64,000 nucleotides of DNA from contig BCJC01000001.1 in NCBI GenBank assembly GCA_001600175.1, forward strand, positions 1,258,065 to 1,322,064. Direction: 5' to 3'. The notes under the pieces are model-generated. The model saw only the letters and a program-made list of their open reading frames with translations, searched no databases and had not been told where the DNA came from. The position numbers and the translations under genes are program-made. This DNA is from Erythrobasidium yunnanense (Eukaryota; Basidiomycota; Cystobasidiomycetes; Erythrobasidiales; Erythrobasidiaceae). This document shows, in pieces, positions 43,789-54,313 of this stretch. Positions within the stretch are counted from its first letter, which is position 1; every line of letters starts with the position of its first letter.

Positions 43789-46700
43789 ATGGACAAACGA
43801 TGGACAGCGTTGATACCGAAGAAACAGGCCACAATTCCCGCGAAATACATCAGCAAAGACACATATGCGAAGATTGGTGACCTCCCGCAAGCTGCTTGGG
43901 TCAAAATACTAGTCCTTGTCCCGGTCGCCGACGCTGCCAGGCTCGCAAGATGCTGCAGGAAGCTCGCTGCTCTACACAAGGATGAACGAGTATGGAATCC
44001 ACGACTTGACGCGCTCAGCTATGCCGGGCCGGTCACTTCGGATATCGAAGCTCTCGTCAGCAAGAGATCCCTCTACTATATCGACAAGAGCCAGCAGGCC
44101 GCTAGTAGGAACAGCATCGTTTCCGGAACTGGTCAAAGTAGTGCTATGTCCCCTCCATCAACCAGCCAGGCCAAGTTTGCAGCAGAAGAAACGCCAGATT
44201 TCTTTGGAGACTTTGTTGGCACTTCTTCCGCCAATCCACGCAACTCCATCTCCTTCAGCTCGATAGACCTTTCACAACCTCTTCCAGTCCCCAAGCCTGC
44301 GAAGCCGAATCGCAGGGAGGATGATCTGTTAATGCTCTTTGACGACGATGTGGAGGATATGGGCTTGGCGACCGCAAGTCCAGCTAAGAGCAATCGCCAG
44401 TCTACATACGCCAACAATAAGCGGAACTCTGTTCTGTCTTCCTCTGCAAAAGCAACTCAGCCAACACATTCGGCTTCTCCAGCACCATCGCACGATCTCT
44501 TCGCCGCATACTATGCCATACTCCTTCCCTTCTTTGTATCTTTGCAGACACAGACTACTTCGTCCCTCATCTTTACTTCGCATGCCTTGTCGGAGTCCCC
44601 TCTGGCTAGAGCTCGCCTACTTTCTACCCTTTCGCGCTTCCTGGCTCCCAATCTTGCACCTTCGCGCAGCATCACTACACTCTCGGTTGTTCGACGGAAT
44701 CTTCAATCGTCGATAGACTATTTCGAGGCATCTCTGCTGTCCTCGTTCGAGAAGGCAGTGGACGCGCACAATTACCCATCGATGCGCGATATTGCGCAAG
44801 CTTTGTTCAAGTTGACTGGAGGGCAATCTGTCGTTCAGATCTTTATCAACAAGGTTCCGCTATTCTACGAAGGCCAGACGCACGATCCGTTGCGAAATTT
44901 GACGAGTTCAAATATCGGGCCAGACGGCAATCCAGTGGATGGGATAGATTTTTCAGCAATGGACGGCTATATCAACTATATCTTGAGCGCTGTCAAGAAG
45001 CAGGGAACGGTCATTGGCAAAGTATTTCCAAAAGAAGAGGATGTTCTAGTAACTTTCGCGGAAAGGATAGCCGTGGATATCGTAGGTAGCAGTCGACACT
45101 CTCAACGCCCATAGCGCTGACTAGTCATTGTTCATAGCTGGACGACTATATTACACCTCTTCTATCCGCATCCCAGTCACTTACTCCACCTTTGTTCCTC
45201 CTGACCACCGCAGCGACATTCGGACAATGTAATCGGATAACAGATCAGATTATGCAAATAGCCACGGAGTACGGTCATACTGCCAAGGTTACCCGTGCGA
45301 AGCTGGACGATATCAATTTCCGGCTGTTCGAGCTGCATATGACGGATTATTTGTCGGAAGAGATTGTATGGTGCAGAGACTTGCTCAAGGGTATCTGCAA
45401 AGAATGGGACAAGAAGGTAGGCTTCGCCTGTTCCAATAGCGCAGATATTAGCTGATGAAACTATTTGCCAGCTGGAAGAAGAGGCTGCCTCTCTCGACCC
45501 GCAATTCTTGTCTTCTGCCAATCCACAGCAAGTTAAGCGGAACGTGTTGGCTAGCTTCACCAAGGCTCTTCTGTTGCCTGTTACTATCGTCCCGAAGACA
45601 GTCGCTCTGTCTGTGAATGCGATAGCTGCAGGCGGTACCATGGCTTTCAACGCCATGACTGGCTCCTCCGCCGCCGCAGTGAACGGCAAAGTCAGCCCAT
45701 ATAATGGCAAGATGGTCTCGCCCACGCAAAGTACTGCGAGTCTGTCGTCTGTTACCTCGCCCAATGGCACAGTTAGCCATGCTCGCCAACGGACAATCAG
45801 TGCGACTGGGACCGAAGATAGCGGTCACCTTGTGCAAGGCGGCTTCCATATGTTGCTCAGCATCGATACTGCCATGCAGCTCGTGCAGGCCGACCGAGAA
45901 TGTCTGAAGCGGATACAGACCTTCAATGGCTATAGTGAGTAGTCGATTATGAGCCCACTTGGCGGACAGCTGACCCTCTTAAACAGCCGGGAAGATGGGA
46001 GCAAAAGTTAAGAGCACCATTGAGGAGGTCTTCATCATTTTGTGCCAGACCCTATCCGACAGTCATCTTCAGCCAGCTTTCGTGCGGTAAGCGGAGCCCG
46101 GCCTACCCTGCGTGTCTTGCATGACGCAGCTAAAACATGTTTTCTCAGAGCTACTAACAAGATGAGCTTGTACAAGCCTGCCGACCATGCGGTCGACGAT
46201 AGCGTTGCGCCGCTTGTGCAATTCTTCGAGCTTGTCCACATTGGCGATACCATCGCTCAGATGGTGCAAGTATACTACGATCGAGAGCTGGTATGTATTG
46301 CTATCTTAGCCAAGAAGGGTACCCTGCTGAGGTCGAGCACAACGTAGGCCAAATACGTTGACCGGAATGATTTCTTATCTCTGGTCATCCGCGAAAAGAA
46401 GAAGTTTGAGAATACGCTTGACGAAAGCGTCGCATCAGGCTTGAATGCAGGTGTCAATATATTAATGACGCAAGCAGAATACATCCTGCAGACACAGCAG
46501 GATCCGCGGGACTTCTGTCCTGGAGAACAGCCTGATTCGAGGCGACCGTCTGTACAGTCTTTGGCTATAGTGACAGATATCGAGGGCCCTACGAAGGCTG
46601 CAGAAGCTGTCGTGGAGTGTTTGAGAAGCCATTGCGATATGCTGAAAGGCAGTACCGACAAAGCGATTCTGGAGATTTTCCATCAGGAAGTCGGTCTTCG

Positions 46701-47046
46701 ACTACACACCATCCTACTCAAGCACCTGAAGAAGTCCATCGTGTCTATCCCTGGAGGCTTTCAGCTCATAGCCGACCTGAACCTCTATACAAGTTTCATC
46801 GGCAGTCTAAAAGTGCCGATAGTCATGCCTTACTTCGTAGCCCTGAAGATGGCAGCAAATGTCTTCATTATAGACTCTCCTAAGGATCTAGGCAATATGG
46901 CGAGAGATCTGGATCGATACGAAGGGACGTTGCGGATTGAGGACGTCATGGAGATGGTTCAATGTCGGACAGATTGGAAGAAGATAGAGAAGCAGGTGGA
47001 GAAGGAGGTCTTTGGGTTCAAGGCGGAGGATTGCATTATTCAGTAA
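43789..47046 (+). CDS. RCY1: Recyclin-1 (F-box, Sec10-like, CaaX)
   Basis: Predicted 991 residues from exons 43789-45081, 45138-45416, 45472-45934, 45987-46086, 46149-46290 and 46348-47046. An F-box lies near the N-terminus (IGDLPQAAWVKILVLVPVAD). The rest resembles the exocyst Sec10/recyclin family: FEKAVDAHNYPSMRDIAQAL, LDDYITPLLSASQSL, GGFQLIADLNLYTSFI and the end KKIEKQVEKEVFGFKAED. The protein ends CIIQ, a CaaX prenylation box, as in yeast Rcy1. Recyclin acts with Skp1 in endocytic recycling of membrane proteins such as Snc1. The start at 43789 is the first ATG in the open frame. Confidence 0.9.
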
Positions 47047-47198
47047 AGATGGAATCGCGCAGATTAGCTAGCTTAGTCCTGTTGTTGTCTCAGTTGCAGC
47101 CTGTACATAGGCATTCGATTCTGTTCTTGGCTGCATCAACCTACTAGCAATACAGAAGTACAGACACTGCATGATTCTCTACTCTCGGTCACCACGGC

Positions 47199-48054
47199 CT
47201 ATACTGCTATCGGCTGCGGTTGAGCTGACGCGTCGATGGGCACTTCTTGAGGGTTTCGAGCACCGGTGGGAGCAGGGATTGCGTTGAGAGTCATTTCCTT
47301 GATTCCCTCTGCTGTAATGATTCGGACATTCCATTGTCCGCTGTAATTGTTGAGCGTCAGTATAATCGTTCCGGTTCAGGAGAGATGGGCTTCAGCGTAC
47401 AGGTCGATGATGAATCTCGTCTGGAGCTCGCTGATACACCTCTTGAGGCAGTCTAGCCCGTGCTCCCATCCTTGGTCTGGCTCATGGTACCTGTCCAAGG
47501 TCGACAGACAGAAGTAGCTTGCATAGCCGTGAGCAGCAAACGGCACTTCCTTCATCGTTCCTAGGTAGTCTATCCAGTAAAGGTAAGGTGTGTCCTTTGA
47601 TTTATCGTACCCGCCCAAAAGCACATTGACAGAGTAGGGCTTGCGTGAGCGTAGGGATGTCGCAAGCGAGTTTCGGATCCAGGCAGCAGCAGCGGGCGTG
47701 GGCGTATCGCAGTGATTTCGGATAGCGTTGAGCTTGAGGTTTGCCTGAACATACTCAGCAAAGTGGACGGTGTCGCCTGTTCACAAGCAAGCCAGATCTC
47801 AGCATGCGAGATCCCCACCAAAATCAGAGAGACTATCCCACCTGGCTCGCCGTTGTATGCCATGACCTGATGCTGCGAGATGACTGCCATCTTGTCCTCG
47901 CTGTTCTTCATCTTGACTATCGACCGCGCCATCGTCATGTCGCTGGCCAGAAGCACGTAGCCCTTTCCTCTGCAAAGGCGCTGGCGCCGTCAGCTCACAC
48001 AGCTATACGCTATTGCGTATTCTGTACTGACTTGATTCCGAATTGGCACTCCAT
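47199..48054 (-). CDS. PRE1: 20S proteasome beta-4 subunit (PSMB2-like)
   Basis: Predicted 222 residues from four minus-strand exons: 48054-48032, 47969-47842, 47776-47401 and 47340-47199. The start MECQFGIK and GYVLLASDMTMARSIVKMKN, then VHFAEYVQANLKLNAIRNH and VNVLLGGYDKSKDTPYLYWI match beta-4 (yeast Pre1, human PSMB2), a non-catalytic beta subunit that lacks a processed Thr1. PFAAHGYASYFCLSTLDRYH and ELQTRFIIDL are also diagnostic. The last exon (GQWNVRIITAEGIKEMTLNA) is reached only by splicing at a GTACGC donor. It is the third proteasome gene in the window. Confidence 0.92.
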
Positions 48055-48278
48055 TGTGATAGGCGAAGTAGGTACCGGTTGGCAGAAGGGGTAGCTTGTC
48101 GAGCACAATCAAGATTGTATGAACACCCAATTATTTACGCACATACTCATCAAATAATTCCAATCAGTCCGTAAGAACGACAGGAGGTAGCAATAGCATC
48201 TATATTGTACCGCGGCGGCTATTACAATCTAAAGAAGCGTAATACTGGCGACATAGGCTCCAACAGCTTGTTACGGGA

Positions 48279-50111
48279 TTACATGTTTTCGATGACTGCC
48301 TTCGTAAACTCGGTAGTGTGTGACTTTCCGCCCATGTCTGGTGTACGGATTTTGCCGTCATTGACAACCTTGTAGACGGAGCTTGCAATACTGTTGGCGT
48401 AATGATCCAGTCCAAGATGTCTCAACATCATCGTAGCCGAGAGAATCATCGCTGCGGGATTGGCTACGTCTTGTCCTTGAATATCTTTCGCAACGTGTCT
48501 GCAACCTGGCTCGAAGAGTGCGAATTCCTGTTTCCTGAGGTTAGCAAATGGAGAAACAGAGAGTATAATGATATGCTCACTCTACCGATGGAAGCGCCTG
48601 GCACGATACCGGGACCGCCAACCAAACCGGCACCGATGTTGGAAATAATCGATCCGTACCTGCAGGCGCCGTAAGGCATCTGCCTTATGCTAGTCATAGT
48701 GCAGGACTTACAAGTTAGGAGTTACCATAACATCGAACTGTTGCGGCTTAGCGACCAGTTGCATCGAGCTACGGGGGATTTCTTTTAAGATCAGCTGATA
48801 AATCGTGGAATACCAATACGTACGTGTTGTCGACAATCATCTCAGCAAACTGAATGCCGGAGCTCTTGTATTCTTCTGCCACCTCTCGGCAACTGCGGAG
48901 GAAAAGACCTGCACTCGAGGCAGTGAGACATGCCATGAGACCAAGCCAACCAAAGCATCTACTCACCATCACCTGGGAAGATTGAAACGTTCATAGTGTT
49001 AGCTGGCGTCCAAAGCATTCGGACACTGAATAAAGATGGACGTGCCCTGTTGACGAAAAAAAAAAGGAAGATTAGCCAAAGTAAGCGAAATGAGAGAAGA
49101 TTGCGACGCAATAATTTCATAATGTTCGCCTTGTGGACACAAGTGACCTTCTTGCGACCATTCTTGAGTGCGAAACTGCGCAGAAAGTCAGAAAACGGCC
49201 AAATTGGCGATGCAGAGGGCATTTACTCGAAAGCGAAGCTGCAAAGCGTGTCAATACCTTACAAGCCCACAAGACATGCTTACATACCGAGCAATGCGGT
49301 CACACTTGGGCTTTGTCATGATTTTCAGCGACTCGACAACTCCGGGCACGGCTTGATGTTCCAGACCAGAGTACTCTCCCTCAGTGTTCTCACGGATGAT
49401 AGCAAAGTCTACGTTCTTGTGTCTTGTTGGCAGTCCATCTAGGGACTTGCATAGGGTAAGGGAAGCGAAGATGTCTAGCTGCTGTCTCATGGCGACGTTC
49501 CATGATGTGTGTCCCGATCTGTCGTGAGGAGTGTACAGAATACCTGTTCTCTATGTAAGCATGTAATTGTGTACCGAAAGCATCGCACTCACCCTTCAAT
49601 CCAACCTTATTACGCCTCAGACTGTCCATAGCTTTTCGGAATTCGGAGTCGGTAGGGTCATTCTCGCCAGAGACTGCAAACTCCTCGAACTCCACAGGTA
49701 CGTTTGCAGTGTCGAAGATCTCCTTTACACTGGATGTAATTTCTTTTCCTACACCGTCTCCGGGGATCAGTGTGACCTAGATTATGCGAGAGAAATCAGC
49801 TCGATAAGCAGAAGAAGGGTATACTAAGTCCACGCACAGTGTATACACCACCGTACTTGACTGGAGAGGCAGCTGTGACGCGGGGAGAGCCCATTCCGAG
49901 ACTTGTGGCCGTTCTTGCCTGTCCGGCGAGCTGGGCAACCACAGGCCTGTCAGTATGAGTATCTATAGGATCCCTGAGATGTTGCGATGCAGAATCGGGC
50001 GTTCGTTCGACGTTTGCCCGTTCTTCTGGCTATGATTTCCAGCATCGACGTAGTGGTATTATGCACCTTTGCGGCTCTTGGGATGATCCTGGACGCAGAT
50101 TGGGCCAGCAT
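48279..50111 (-). CDS. IDH1: NAD-dependent isocitrate dehydrogenase subunit 1
   Basis: Predicted 377 residues from eleven minus-strand exons: 50111-50067, 49930-49838, 49776-49593, 49543-49288, 49238-49227 (12 nt), 49175-49108, 48972-48967 (6 nt), 48908-48824, 48768-48712, 48659-48581 and 48527-48279. A mitochondrial presequence (MLAQSASRIIPRAAK) precedes VTLIPGDGVGKEITSSVKEI. Idh1 is the allosteric (AMP/citrate-binding) subunit of the mitochondrial TCA-cycle enzyme. [40 protein letters not shown] and FEPGCRHVAKDIQGQDVANP are Idh1-type. The weakest junction is exon 6 to 7 (donor GTCGCA), which gives KLLRDGLFL where KLGDGLFL is usual. The gene is head-to-head with IDH2. Confidence 0.9.
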
Positions 50112-50349
50112 GGTGGGCTATGGATGGTTTGAAATGTTGCGATTCTGATGGTACTACTTGCGCCCCGAAAAGCTCGCTACCTGATGAATGCGAACGAGAA
50201 AGACAAAGGGCTGCAGCTTCGCCTTTCTGTCTTTTTCCCACACAAACTCAAGAAGATTGCCCAAAGGGTAGCTGATTTGAAGCTTTGATTTACAGCTGGA
50301 TATAACACTTATCGTACGCTTTGACAACAGCAGAAACCCCGAAAAAGCC
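50112..50349. promoter_or_regulatory. shared divergent promoter, IDH1 / IDH2
   Basis: 238 bp between the start codons of the two subunits of one heteromeric enzyme. It should hold both promoters and could give balanced expression. I see no CCAAT box or other recognisable site; there is a T/C-rich run near 50222-50238. Confidence 0.7.
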
Positions 50350-52162
50350 ATGCTCTCCCTCGCCAGAAGAGCCTCCCCACAGGTCGTCTCGTCCTTCAGA
50401 AGCGCCGTGAGCTGGCTGTCGCGGTCATTTGGATGTTGAAACTATGGCTGATGCATCCCTTCGATCTCTGAACCCTCCTCTGCTGTCTATTCTGCCCGTG
50501 CGAACCTCCGTTTCTATGATGTCTTGGGATGCTGGAAACGCTATTAACAGGCTGTTCCTGCTGTAAGGTGCTACGCAACTGAAGCAGAGCCAAAGAAGAG
50601 CGTATCATCAGAGAACAAGGTCTTCACCGGTGTCAAGAACTCGAGGGTCAGTGATCTCTCATAAGCTTTGGAGATTCAGCTCAAGTTTGTAATACCAGGG
50701 CAACTACATCGTTTCTTATGTTCGTGGAGATGGTATGTTGACTTCCAACGTCAACTGCAGCTGTACTTGCTGACCTACTTACTACAGGTATTGGACCTGA
50801 AATCGCAAAGGGTGTCGAGGATATCTTCGCAGCTGCCAAGGTAGACAACCGATAATGTACGGAGACGAAAGCAGTGCTTATCAGTGCTCGATACTAGGTC
50901 CCGATAGAATGGGAGGATATCGAAGTTAGACCCATCCTGCACCCAGACGGTCGCCAAACAATTCCAGAAGAGAGTATCGTCAGCATAAAGAAGAACAAGG
51001 TCGCTCTGAAAGGACCTCTCATGACGCCCGTCGGCAAGGGTTTCAAGTCGCTCAATCTGACCCTCCGTGTTACTTTCGGTCTTTTCGCGAACGGTAGGTC
51101 TACTGAAAAGGAACCGCTTGAGATTGTCTGCTGAACTCATACTCTTTAGTACGACCTTGTAAATCCATCCCTGGCTTTAAGACTGCATACGATGACGTAA
51201 ACTCGCTGCTCATCCGTGAGAACACTGAAGGAGAGTACTCTGGCATTGAGCACGAAGTTCAGCCAGGCGTCGTGCAGTCCATCAAACTGATCACCCGAGA
51301 TGTGAGCGGCGCGCAAGGATCTTGGCGCTTTTATGAAATGCTGAGTTGCTATTTCTGTCCGCCAGGCCTCCGAGCGAGTCGCTAGATACGCATTCGAGCA
51401 TGTACGTACAGTGCAAACATCATTTTTGACGATGCTTGCTGAGTTACTGTGAGTGTAGGCTGTCGAGACTGGAAGGAATTACGTTACTGCCGTGCACAAG
51501 GCACCTATTCTTCGTCTGTCCGACGGTATGTTCTTGAATGGTGAGTCTGCAGCATACGCAAGAGTAGTACGGGCAATGCTGATCTGACTACTTTCAGCAT
51601 GCCGAGATATTGCAAAGCTCTACCCCAATGTCAAGTACGACGAAGACATCCTTGACCGAGTCTGCCTGCGTATCGTGCAGAACCCAGCACCCTACAGCAC
51701 GCGTGTGATGGTCATGCCAAACTTGTACGGAGACATTTTATCAGGTATGCTGCCAGTTCGGGGAACTCTGAAGATCAAGCTGAGTCTAGCGTCCCAGATC
51801 TCTGCGCCGGCTTGATTGGAGGTCTAGGTTTGACACCTTCAGGAAACATCGGTAGCGAGGCATCCATCTTTGAGGCTGTGCACGGTTCCGCACCAGACAT
51901 CGCTGGCCAAGGCAAAGCCAACCCAACCGCCCTCCTACTGTCTGGAATCATGATGTTGCGTCATATGGGTCTTTTCCAACATGCTGACCGCATCGAAAAG
52001 GCTGTCCTCTCCGTGAGCTAGCTCACGATTCTTGATGTTTAAGCGTAAGGCTGATAGATTCCGTCTGCACAGACCATTGCCGCTGGCAAGACCATTACAG
52101 GCGATCTAGGAGGTTCTGCTTCGACCTCGCAATTCAGCGAGGCCATCATCAAAGCACTGTAG
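50350..52162 (+). CDS. IDH2: NAD-dependent isocitrate dehydrogenase subunit 2 (catalytic)
   Basis: Predicted 385 residues from eleven exons: 50350-50406, 50551-50646, 50699-50732, 50788-50840, 50898-51093, 51150-51301, 51366-51401, 51459-51540, 51598-51744, 51798-52012 and 52073-52162. An N-terminal presequence ([19 protein letters not shown]) targets the mitochondrion. IDH2-type segments are [79 protein letters not shown] and [20 protein letters not shown]; the last lies near the NAD site. It catalyses oxidative decarboxylation of isocitrate to 2-oxoglutarate together with Idh1. Intron 1 (144 nt) is longer than the rest. Confidence 0.94.
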
Positions 52163-52296
52163 AGTTGCGTAGTGGCCGTTCTGATTAAAAGCATCGTGAT
52201 GCTGCAAATCACGCATGTACCAGAATATAGACGGGGTGCAACGATAGCCAGCTATTGTGACAACATCAATCTGAGATGCGTTGCAGCAGATCTAAC

Positions 52297-54111
52297 TTAT
52301 CTAGGATTAACAGGCATTGCTTGTCCACCATATTTTATGCAGCCGGGACAATGTGTCCTACAAGACTTGTTGGGGCATACTGGAGACGGTTGGTTGAGAC
52401 AATGGATCGCCGACCCAAAGCACTTCCTAGGGTTATGAAGAGCAGCCATTGCCGACGAAGGCAGTAGATGTGAAGCTGCTTGTGTCATGATACCGTGGTA
52501 AAAGTCTTCGAAATGATCCTTCCGTTGCCCGTCCACCTCGTCCAAATAGGTCTGATAATCGATCTCCTTGGTCGCAAGATAGTCTAGCCAGGTATGAATC
52601 GAAGTGTTGCGGAGATTCGGCTTTTGCTGTAGCAGGGCACGCGCACGGCGTTTTTTGTCTGTCGGGAAGGATGCTAGCCGTCTCTCGAGCTCCGCCTTGA
52701 CTTCCAGTATATCGATGAAATGCTCAACGAAGGCTGCCGCATAATCATTGGTCGCGACAGCACCGTGCTTGTGGACTTGGTTGGCCAAAAAGTAGAGCTT
52801 GCTAGCCTTCAAGCGACTCGCGCATTCGACTGCAGACAGTACTAAATCCCGACTTCCTTTGTAAGCCTGAAGTATCGCGTAATAAGGCGATGTACTGGTG
52901 TTGTGAATCTGTGCGAAGCCCTCCCTCTTCGCAAGCTTATGAAGCTCTGTCTTCTTCGCGTCTCTTTCTTTCTGCATGTCCTGCTTCTGCTGCTTGATGG
53001 CATCCTTAGCGCGACGTTTCTCCTCCCATGCAAAACGCTTCGCCTCTTTGCGTTGTTTCTTGTTCATCTTCTTGGCAGTGCTATGACTGGGTGCCTCATG
53101 AGCTTGTAGGCGCCGTGTACGCTTTCTCTGCATGATTGTAGGAGTTGGTAGCTGTCCCAGCGCGCTACGATATAAGTATTCTTTATGCCATCTTTTCTTG
53201 CGGTGCCTCCAGTTGTACGGTAGACGATTAAGAGTACCTCGCTTGGCACCGAGGGTAATCGCGTCTGCCTCGATGATGCAGTGGTGCATGGGCGAAGTCC
53301 ACTGACACTCCAAGCAGACGACTGCCCAATCTGGACCTTCAGGCCATACTGTTCCGAACGATGCAGTCGTAGGTTGAAGACATCGCATGCAGCGTCTCTT
53401 CAGGATGCGGATGTAGCTTTCTCGCCAAGTCTTGCACCCTCTTGCTCGAAGCTGTCTCGTTGGCTCTACGGCGCGACAACGCAGCCACCATAGATGATCT
53501 GCGCCTGGCCCGTGGTTGAGCGTGTTGTACCATTGGCGAGAAACTTGCTTCATGCACAGGATGGCATACGGATCACGATTAAGATGGGAGAGGATGAGAT
53601 AGCGGACTTCCAAGGGCAGACTGCTCAGCTTGTCCTGAACGCTAGGGCGTCCCACAAGTAGAGCTGATGATCCGTTGCCGGTTGCCAGATCTTCTAGGCC
53701 ATCGTCTTCCTCGTCATCGCTTACGGGCGCGACTGCTTCCTCTTCTGCCGGTTCCTCCTCCTCGGACTCTTCATCACCGTCAAGCTCGTCGTCTTGTGCG
53801 CGACTGTCCTCCTCGTCGTCTTCCAAGCCTGAGCTTTGCGAACCAGAATAATCGGCCTCAGAATCTGCGTGATCTTCGTCGTCGGGAGCAGCATCTTCAG
53901 AGTCGGATGAGATGTCGTAGCATTGAATGTTTCGTTTGGCTCTTTCGCGCTCCTCTTCTGCTGCTGCGTCTTTGCCTGCGAAATATTGGATGGCACTTTG
54001 CGCGCTCTGTGCTGCCGTTCGCACTGCAACATCGGAAGTCAGGATCGCCTGTTTCTTCGCTGTCGACGTGTCATTCAGCACAAAGATGCACTTACAAGGA
54101 CGAGCAGACAT
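52297..54111 (-). CDS. array gene A: long F-box/Cys4 protein
   Basis: Most divergent and longest member of the array. Read with the family intron (54095-54024, donor GTAAGT) it gives 580 residues; unspliced, the frame stays open for 604. The N-terminus is very acidic. An F-box lies near LSSLPLEVRYLILSHLNRDP. Next comes RGCKTWRESYIRILKRRCMR with CMRC, then WPEGPDWAVVCLEC, forming a CxxC...CxxC zinc-type motif. A long Lys/Arg/Glu helix follows (KKMNKKQRKEAKRFAWEEKR), then WLDYLATKEIDYQTYLD and a Cys-rich tail (CPNKSCRTHCPGC). F-box proteins bring substrates to SCF ubiquitin ligases; the target is unknown. It may be the founder, since its sequence is furthest from the other copies. Confidence 0.78.
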   Translation of the reverse strand: MSARPCKCIFVLNDTSTAKKQAILTSDVAVRTAAQSAQSAIQYFAGKDAAAEEERERAKRNIQCYDISSDSEDAAPDDEDHADSEADYSGSQSSGLEDDEEDSRAQDDELDGDEESEEEEPAEEEAVAPVSDDEEDDGLEDLATGNGSSALLVGRPSVQDKLSSLPLEVRYLILSHLNRDPYAILCMKQVSRQWYNTLNHGPGADHLWWLRCRAVEPTRQLRARGCKTWRESYIRILKRRCMRCLQPTTASFGTVWPEGPDWAVVCLECQWTSPMHHCIIEADAITLGAKRGTLNRLPYNWRHRKKRWHKEYLYRSALGQLPTPTIMQRKRTRRLQAHEAPSHSTAKKMNKKQRKEAKRFAWEEKRRAKDAIKQQKQDMQKERDAKKTELHKLAKREGFAQIHNTSTSPYYAILQAYKGSRDLVLSAVECASRLKASKLYFLANQVHKHGAVATNDYAAAFVEHFIDILEVKAELERRLASFPTDKKRRARALLQQKPNLRNTSIHTWLDYLATKEIDYQTYLDEVDGQRKDHFEDFYHGIMTQAASHLLPSSAMAALHNPRKCFGSAIHCLNQPSPVCPNKSCRTHCPGCIKYGGQAMPVNPR

Positions 54112-54313
54112 CGAGGCAAGCTGCTCAGGTCATGATGGGTGAAAGAAGATGAACGCGATCGTAGTTGCTGCGATTGACAATTAAGCTACAAATAGTGTAA
54201 GTACAACGTCAAGTTGGACTGCTCAAGGTTCTTCATGTCTGCGAAAGGCCCGCTATGCCTGCTGTCCTATAAATACGCTATAGATAGCCTGAGACGACTG
54301 TAAAGTCGTTTGT

